This document shows positions 6,733-10,282 of a DNA stretch of 10,282 bases, piece by piece. The notes under the pieces are model-generated. The model made no database searches. It was not told the origin of the DNA and saw only the letters and a list, made by a program, of their open reading frames with translations. The translations under genes and the position numbers were made by a program. Origin of the DNA: an uncultured Rhodospirillaceae bacterium (GTDB lineage Bacteria; Pseudomonadota; Alphaproteobacteria; Thalassobaculales; Thalassobaculaceae); assembly GCA_937891725.1 (NCBI GenBank), contig CALAHL010000289.1, forward strand, positions 1 through 10,282, written 5' to 3'. The stretch's first letter is position 1, and each line of letters opens with the position of its first letter.

Positions 6733-8037
6733 ATGACCGACACCACCCTCTCCACCCGCCTCTACGATCTGCTGTCCAGCGGCACCGAGAACGATTCCGT
6801 GCATCCGGTGCGCGCCGCCCGCAGCTACCTGCTAAACGTGGCCAACGGCGCCTGCACCAAACTGGCCGAACAATTGGCAAGCCCGGGGCTGGTGCTGCCC
6901 TGGCTGTTGGGCGCGATCGGCGCCCCGGCCGGGCTGGCGGGCCTTCTGATGCCGGTCAAACAGGCGGGCTCGCTGGCACCGCAGCTGCTGGTCTCGGGGT
7001 CGATCCGCAGGCTCGCGCGGCGGAAATGGGTTTGGGTGGCGGCGGGAACCTTCCAGGCGCTCTGCCTCGGCCTGATGATTCCGGCCGCCATCCTTCTTCC
7101 CGCCTGGGCCGCCGGCTGGAGCATCGTCGGCCTGCTGCTGGCGTTCAGCATCGCCAGCGGCTGCGGGTCGGTCGCCTTTCAGGACGTGACCGCCAAGACC
7201 GTCACCAAGGGGATGCGCGGCGGCATGCTGGCGAACCGGGCCGCGATCGGCGGCGTGCTGACCCTGGCGGCGGGGGCCGGCATGCGGGCCACCCTGGGTG
7301 AGCATGCGACGCTCGCCCCGTTCCTGATCCTGGTGGGGGCGGCGGCTCTGCTGTGGGCGGTCTCGGCCTGGCTGTTCGCGGCGATCCCGGAGCCGGCAGG
7401 CGATCCCGGCGAGGGCCGCAACCCCAGGGAGGAACTCGCCAAGGGTCTCGCGCTGCTGCGGGACCAGCCCGGCTACGCGAAGTTCCTCGGCGCCCGCGCC
7501 CTGCTGCTGTCGGTCGAGCTGGCCACCCCGTTCCTCGCCCTGCAGGCCCAGGAGGTCAGCGGCGGCGGGATCGGCAGCCTGGGCTATTACGTGTTCATGG
7601 TCGGACTGGCGGCGGTGATCGCAAGCCCGTTCTGGGGCCGCTTCGCCGATCAGTCCGCCCGCACCGTGATGATCCGCTCCGGCGTGATCGGCGCGCTGGC
7701 CTGCGCCGCAGCCCTGATCCTGCCGCAGCTGGTCTCAGGCCCGGCGGCGGGCTGGGCCTTCGGCGGGGTGTTCCTGCTGATCGGGGTGGCGGAGGCCGGC
7801 GTCCGGCTGGGGCGCAAGACCTATCTGGTGGATGCCGCGCCCAAGGACGAGCGCCCGCTCTATGTCGCCTTCGCCAACACCAGCGTCGGGCTGCTGGCGC
7901 TGGCGATGGGAGCGATGGGGATCGTCACCGCCGCTTTCGGTCCGGAGGTGGCGATCGCCGTGCTGGCCGTGATGGGCGGTGTCGCGGCCCTGGCCTCCTT
8001 CGTGATGCCGGAAGCCGACCGGATGATGAACGCCTGA
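6733..8037 (+). CDS. MFS transporter
   Basis: This 434-residue polytopic inner-membrane protein appears to be a major facilitator superfamily permease of unknown substrate. A hydrophilic N-terminus (about 30 residues) precedes two blocks of hydrophobic helices. They are separated by a charged cytoplasmic loop near residues 215-250 (PEPAGDPGEGRNPREEL and following), the usual 6+6 arrangement. A small loop with GRFADQSARTVMIRSG in the second half resembles the MFS motif-A type turn (G-x-x-A-D-x-x-x-R). An upstream ATG at 6652 would add 27 Arg-rich residues that do not look like an MFS start, so ATG 6733 is preferred. Neither start has a convincing Shine-Dalgarno; at 6733 only AGTTAGCAGCG precedes the ATG, so leaderless or weak initiation is possible. 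The gene diverges from the MBL-fold gene (150 nt) and converges on bcp with a 9-nt gap. Sugar, drug and siderophore efflux or uptake are all possible roles. Confidence 0.8.
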   Translation: MTDTTLSTRLYDLLSSGTENDSVHPVRAARSYLLNVANGACTKLAEQLASPGLVLPWLLGAIGAPAGLAGLLMPVKQAGSLAPQLLVSGSIRRLARRKWVWVAAGTFQALCLGLMIPAAILLPAWAAGWSIVGLLLAFSIASGCGSVAFQDVTAKTVTKGMRGGMLANRAAIGGVLTLAAGAGMRATLGEHATLAPFLILVGAAALLWAVSAWLFAAIPEPAGDPGEGRNPREELAKGLALLRDQPGYAKFLGARALLLSVELATPFLALQAQEVSGGGIGSLGYYVFMVGLAAVIASPFWGRFADQSARTVMIRSGVIGALACAAALILPQLVSGPAAGWAFGGVFLLIGVAEAGVRLGRKTYLVDAAPKDERPLYVAFANTSVGLLALAMGAMGIVTAAFGPEVAIAVLAVMGGVAALASFVMPEADRMMNA

Positions 8038-8046
8038 CGGGAAACG

Positions 8047-8511
8047 CTAGAGCGCCTTCACCGCCTCCAGCACCTCGTCCACATGGCCGGGCACCTTCAC
8101 CTTGCGCCAGACCTTGGCGATCTTGCCGTCCTTGCCGATCAGAAAGGTCGCCCGCTCGATCCCCATGGATTTCCGGCCGTACATCGACTTCTCGACCCAG
8201 ACCCCATAGGCCTCGGTCACCGCCCCGTCCTCGTCGGCGCCGAGCGTGAACGGGAGGTCGTACTTGGCCTTGAACTTGTCGTGCTTGCCGACCGTGTCCC
8301 GGCTGACTCCGATGATCTTGGCGTCCACGCCCGTGAAGTCCGGGAAGCTGTCCCGGAACCCGCAGGCCTCCTTGGTGCAGCCCGGCGTGTCGTCGCGCGG
8401 GTAGAAGTACAGCACCACCGTCCTGCCCTTCAGCTTGGCCAGCGAGACCTTGCCGCCGCCATCGGTCGGCATGGTGAAATCCGGGGCGGTATCGCCGACA
8501 TCGACGGTCAT
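8047..8511 (-). CDS. bcp: Thioredoxin-dependent thiol peroxidase Bcp/PrxQ
   Basis: This 154-residue cytoplasmic peroxiredoxin of the AhpC/TSA superfamily, Bcp/PrxQ class, reduces hydrogen peroxide and organic hydroperoxides with electrons from thioredoxin. The active-site segment YPRDDTPGCTKEACGFRD contains the peroxidatic Cys45 and, five residues later, the resolving Cys50, the spacing of E. coli-type two-cysteine Bcp. VGDTAPDF near the start, a GVSRD turn, KYDLPFTLGAD and IERATFLIGKDGKI towards the end also fit, and the length is normal for the family. The frame is open upstream as far as 8661, but ATG 8511 is chosen because the fold begins right there and AGGAG lies 8 nt upstream. The gene converges on the MFS gene (9-nt gap) and diverges from the TPR gene (164 nt). 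The identification is secure. Confidence 0.95.
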   Translation of the reverse strand: MTVDVGDTAPDFTMPTDGGGKVSLAKLKGRTVVLYFYPRDDTPGCTKEACGFRDSFPDFTGVDAKIIGVSRDTVGKHDKFKAKYDLPFTLGADEDGAVTEAYGVWVEKSMYGRKSMGIERATFLIGKDGKIAKVWRKVKVPGHVDEVLEAVKAL

Positions 8512-8519
8512 GGGGTGGT

Positions 8520-8524
8520 CTCCT
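8520..8524 (-). promoter_or_regulatory. Ribosome binding site that fixes the bcp start
   Basis: AGGAG on the minus strand, 8 nt before ATG 8511. It supports the 154-residue Bcp over the 204-residue version starting at 8661, whose extra 50 residues have no counterpart in the family. Confidence 0.7.
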
Positions 8525-8550
8525 GAAACGGGTGGATGGGTCGCGCACCA

Positions 8551-8579
8551 GATATTCGTCCGCAGCCCAGGCACGTCAA
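8551..8579 (-). promoter_or_regulatory. Candidate promoter for bcp
   Basis: On the minus strand TTGACG (8574-8579, 5 of 6 to the -35 consensus) is followed after 17 nt by AATATC (8551-8556), a poor -10 in the only AT-rich patch of this spacer. A slightly different register (TATCTG with a 19-nt spacer) is equally arguable. The position, about 40 nt before the start codon, is sensible. No OxyR-like operator was recognised. Confidence 0.28.
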
Positions 8580-8675
8580 CCCACCCCCTCACAGAGTCTT
8601 GGCTGGCCGTGATCCGGCGCCGCCCGTATTCTCTCCACACGGGCCGCAAAAGTCCGACCACCAGGGAGACAGACG

Positions 8676-10061
8676 ATGAGCGGCAGCGACATCCGCGGGG
8701 TTCCGGTCTCGACCAGCGATCCGGTCTGCCTCGACCTGCTGGAACGGGCGCTGGAGGCGGTCAACGCCTTCCACGGCGACCCGGTCGCGCTGATCGACGA
8801 GGCGCTGGCCCACGATCCCCGCTTCGTCATGGGCCATGTCTTCAAGGCGGCCCTGCTGACCCAGGCGATGGAGACCCGGATCTACGCCGACATGGTGCGC
8901 CACCTGGAGGCCGCCGAGGCGCTGGCCGCCGGGGCCAACGACCGGGAGCGCGGGCACATCGCCGCGATCCGAGCCTGGGTCGAGGGCGACTTCCACGGCG
9001 CGGTCCAGCTCTGGGAGGCGGTGGCCAATGCCCATCCCTTCGACCTGCTGGCGGTCATGCTGGTGCACCTCTCGGGCGTGCTGCTGGGCGACGTGCCGAA
9101 CCAGCGGGACTGCGTCGCCCGGGTGTTCCCGCTCTGGGACGAGAGCGTGCCGGGCTACGAGTTCATCCTCGGCTTCTACAGTTTCGGGCTGGAGGAGATG
9201 CGCGACTTCTCCCGCGCCGAGGAGCTGGGCCGTCAGGCGATCGCGCTCCGCCCCAACCACCCCTACGCCTTCCACGCGGTCGCCCATGTGATGGAGATGC
9301 GCGGCCGCCAGCTCGGCGGGGTGCAGTTCATGAACGACCGCCGCGAGATGTGGGAGGTCTCGAACTTCTCCAATCACCTCTGGTGGCACCTGTCCCTGTT
9401 CCATCTGGATCTCGACCGGATCGACATGACCCTGAAGATCTACGACCACCACCTGCGCGGCTCCGGCCATGAGGGCGAGAAATACGAGGAACTGGACTGC
9501 GCGGCCCTGCTGTGGCGGCTCGGCCTGCTGGGGGTCGATGTGGGGCGGCGCTGGCAGGATCTGGCGGTGAAGTGGCAACCGGCGGCGACCGACACGCTCT
9601 ACGCCTTCAACGACGTCCACGCGATGATGGCCTTCACCGGCGCCGGCCGCGCCGATCTGCAGCACACCCTGCTGACCGCCAACGAGCGGTTCGTGGCCAA
9701 TGCCGACGACGCCAATGTGGCGATGAGCCGGGAGATCGGCCTGCCGTTCTGCCACGCCATGCAGGATTTCGCGGCCGAGCGCTACGCCGACTGCGTCGCG
9801 CGCCTGATGCCGGTCCGCTACCTGACCCACCGGCTGGGCGGCAGCCACGCCCAGCGCGACGTGATCGCCTGGACCCTGCTGGAGGCGGCCCTGCGCGCCG
9901 GCAACGGCGACCTGGCGCTGGCGCTCGCCAACGAACGCTGCCAGCAGAAACCCACGAGTCCGCAGAACTGGAAGTTCGTGGCGCGAGCGCACGGGTTGCG
10001 GGGCGACAAGGACCGCGCACGGCGGGCGGAGGCGAAGGTGGAGGAGCTGCGGGTGGCGTGA
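8676..10061 (+). CDS. TPR-repeat protein of the TTC38/StaR-like family
   Basis: This 461-residue, probably cytosolic, all-helical protein has degenerate tetratricopeptide repeats. Its closest recognisable kin are tetratricopeptide repeat protein 38 and the StaR-like group, a family shared by bacteria and eukaryotes. StaR lies in a Streptomyces glycopeptide antibiotic cluster, but the biochemical role of the family is not established. Signature segments are ALAHDPRFVMGHVFKAALL near the N-terminus, FHAVAHVMEMRGR (His200 and His204) and NHLWWHLSLFHLDLD (233-247; His234, His238, His243). The last two are strikingly conserved in this family, and their histidines suggest a functional pocket rather than mere scaffolding (inference). 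There is no signal peptide or membrane segment. ATG 8676 has AGGGAG 7 nt upstream. The gene diverges from bcp and converges on the toxin gene with an 8-nt gap. No biosynthetic genes flank it here. Confidence 0.82.
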   Translation: MSGSDIRGVPVSTSDPVCLDLLERALEAVNAFHGDPVALIDEALAHDPRFVMGHVFKAALLTQAMETRIYADMVRHLEAAEALAAGANDRERGHIAAIRAWVEGDFHGAVQLWEAVANAHPFDLLAVMLVHLSGVLLGDVPNQRDCVARVFPLWDESVPGYEFILGFYSFGLEEMRDFSRAEELGRQAIALRPNHPYAFHAVAHVMEMRGRQLGGVQFMNDRREMWEVSNFSNHLWWHLSLFHLDLDRIDMTLKIYDHHLRGSGHEGEKYEELDCAALLWRLGLLGVDVGRRWQDLAVKWQPAATDTLYAFNDVHAMMAFTGAGRADLQHTLLTANERFVANADDANVAMSREIGLPFCHAMQDFAAERYADCVARLMPVRYLTHRLGGSHAQRDVIAWTLLEAALRAGNGDLALALANERCQQKPTSPQNWKFVARAHGLRGDKDRARRAEAKVEELRVA

Positions 10062-10069
10062 GGGGGGCA

Positions 10070-10282
10070 CTAAAGATGGGCCGGCACGTCCATGCTTTCG
10101 TGAAGCACCCGGACGATCAAAACGCCGTCTTCCTCGGCCACGTAGACAATGAGATGGCTTTGGAAGCGGAGGATGCGAACTGTAGGCGTAAATTCGTGTC
10201 GCTCGGCAGCTTGCCTGGGATTTTCCGCTAGGTCTCCGAAGCGTTCATTCAGGCCCGTCAAATATCGGCGCCGTTGGGCAAC
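10070..10282 (-). CDS. RelE/ParE-family toxin (C-terminal part, cut by the window edge)
   Basis: The frame is open from the right edge to the TAG at 10070-10072, giving the last 70 residues of a protein that normally has about 95-105. The order of motifs is that of ParE-type toxins of type II toxin-antitoxin systems: an AQRRRYL-TGLNERFGDLAENPR helix pair, then strands TVRILRF, SHLIVYVAEEDG and the closing VLIVRVLHESMD before PAHL. ParE members poison DNA gyrase and RelE members cleave mRNA on the ribosome; this sequence looks ParE-like, but the target cannot be settled. The TTG at 10261 is not its start, because family homology continues upstream to the edge. The antitoxin, usually a small gene just 5' of the toxin, would lie beyond 10282. 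Base composition is clearly lower in G+C than the adjacent TPR gene, consistent with acquisition by transfer. The stop lies 8 nt from the TPR stop, tail-to-tail. Confidence 0.82.
   Translation of the reverse strand, partial: VAQRRRYLTGLNERFGDLAENPRQAAERHEFTPTVRILRFQSHLIVYVAEEDGVLIVRVLHESMDVPAHL

Noticed and set aside
8045..8054. Small palindrome CGCTAGAGCG between the MFS and bcp stops, considered as a terminator
   Set aside because: The arms are 4 bp with a 2-nt loop and no T-tract, too small for an intrinsic terminator.
8512..8661. N-terminally extended bcp starting at 8661
   Set aside because: The extra 50 residues match nothing in the family, and the internal ATG at 8511 has a proper ribosome site exactly where the fold begins.
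8589..10070. Minus-strand open frame (493 codons) opposite the TPR gene
   Set aside because: Low-complexity His/Gln/Val/Arg content, no ribosome site and no recognisable domain; the plus strand encodes a recognised family.

Overview
The window is GC-rich (by eye roughly two thirds G+C) and densely packed. Its proteins look like those of a free-living alphaproteobacterium, possibly of the Rhodospirillales kind. That placement is an inference from protein style and base composition; no rRNA or other marker gene is present. There are no rRNA or tRNA genes, CRISPR arrays, insertion sequences or phage genes that I can see.

Layout from left to right. (1) 1-561, minus: the N-terminal part of an amidoligase-family protein, cut by the left edge. 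(2) 705-4158, plus: cydD and cydC, overlapping by 8 nt, encoding the heterodimeric thiol (glutathione/cysteine) ABC exporter. (3) 4037-5653, minus: a GT39/PMT_2-type membrane glycosyltransferase whose 3' end overlaps cydC tail-to-tail by 122 nt. (4) 5701-6582, minus: a metallo-beta-lactamase-fold hydrolase resembling persulfide dioxygenases, 47 nt upstream of the glycosyltransferase and possibly co-transcribed with it. (5) 6733-8037, plus: an MFS permease. (6) 8047-8511, minus: the thiol peroxidase Bcp/PrxQ. (7) 8676-10061, plus: a TTC38/StaR-like TPR protein. (8) 10070-10282, minus: the C-terminal part of a RelE/ParE-family toxin, cut by the right edge.

Gene orientation alternates strictly. 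Three divergent spacers of about 140-165 nt must carry all the promoters outside the coding sequence. Three convergent junctions (a 122-nt overlap, a 9-nt gap and an 8-nt gap) leave no room for intergenic terminators. Functionally, three loci concern low-molecular-weight thiols and peroxides (CydDC, the persulfide-dioxygenase-like enzyme and Bcp). They are on separate transcripts, so a shared pathway is only a loose inference.

I see no clear new multi-gene system. The points most worth a second look are the amidoligase and whatever follows it beyond the left edge, cydDC without adjacent cydAB, the glycosyltransferase tail read antisense through the conserved end of cydC, and the lower-GC toxin gene at the right edge.
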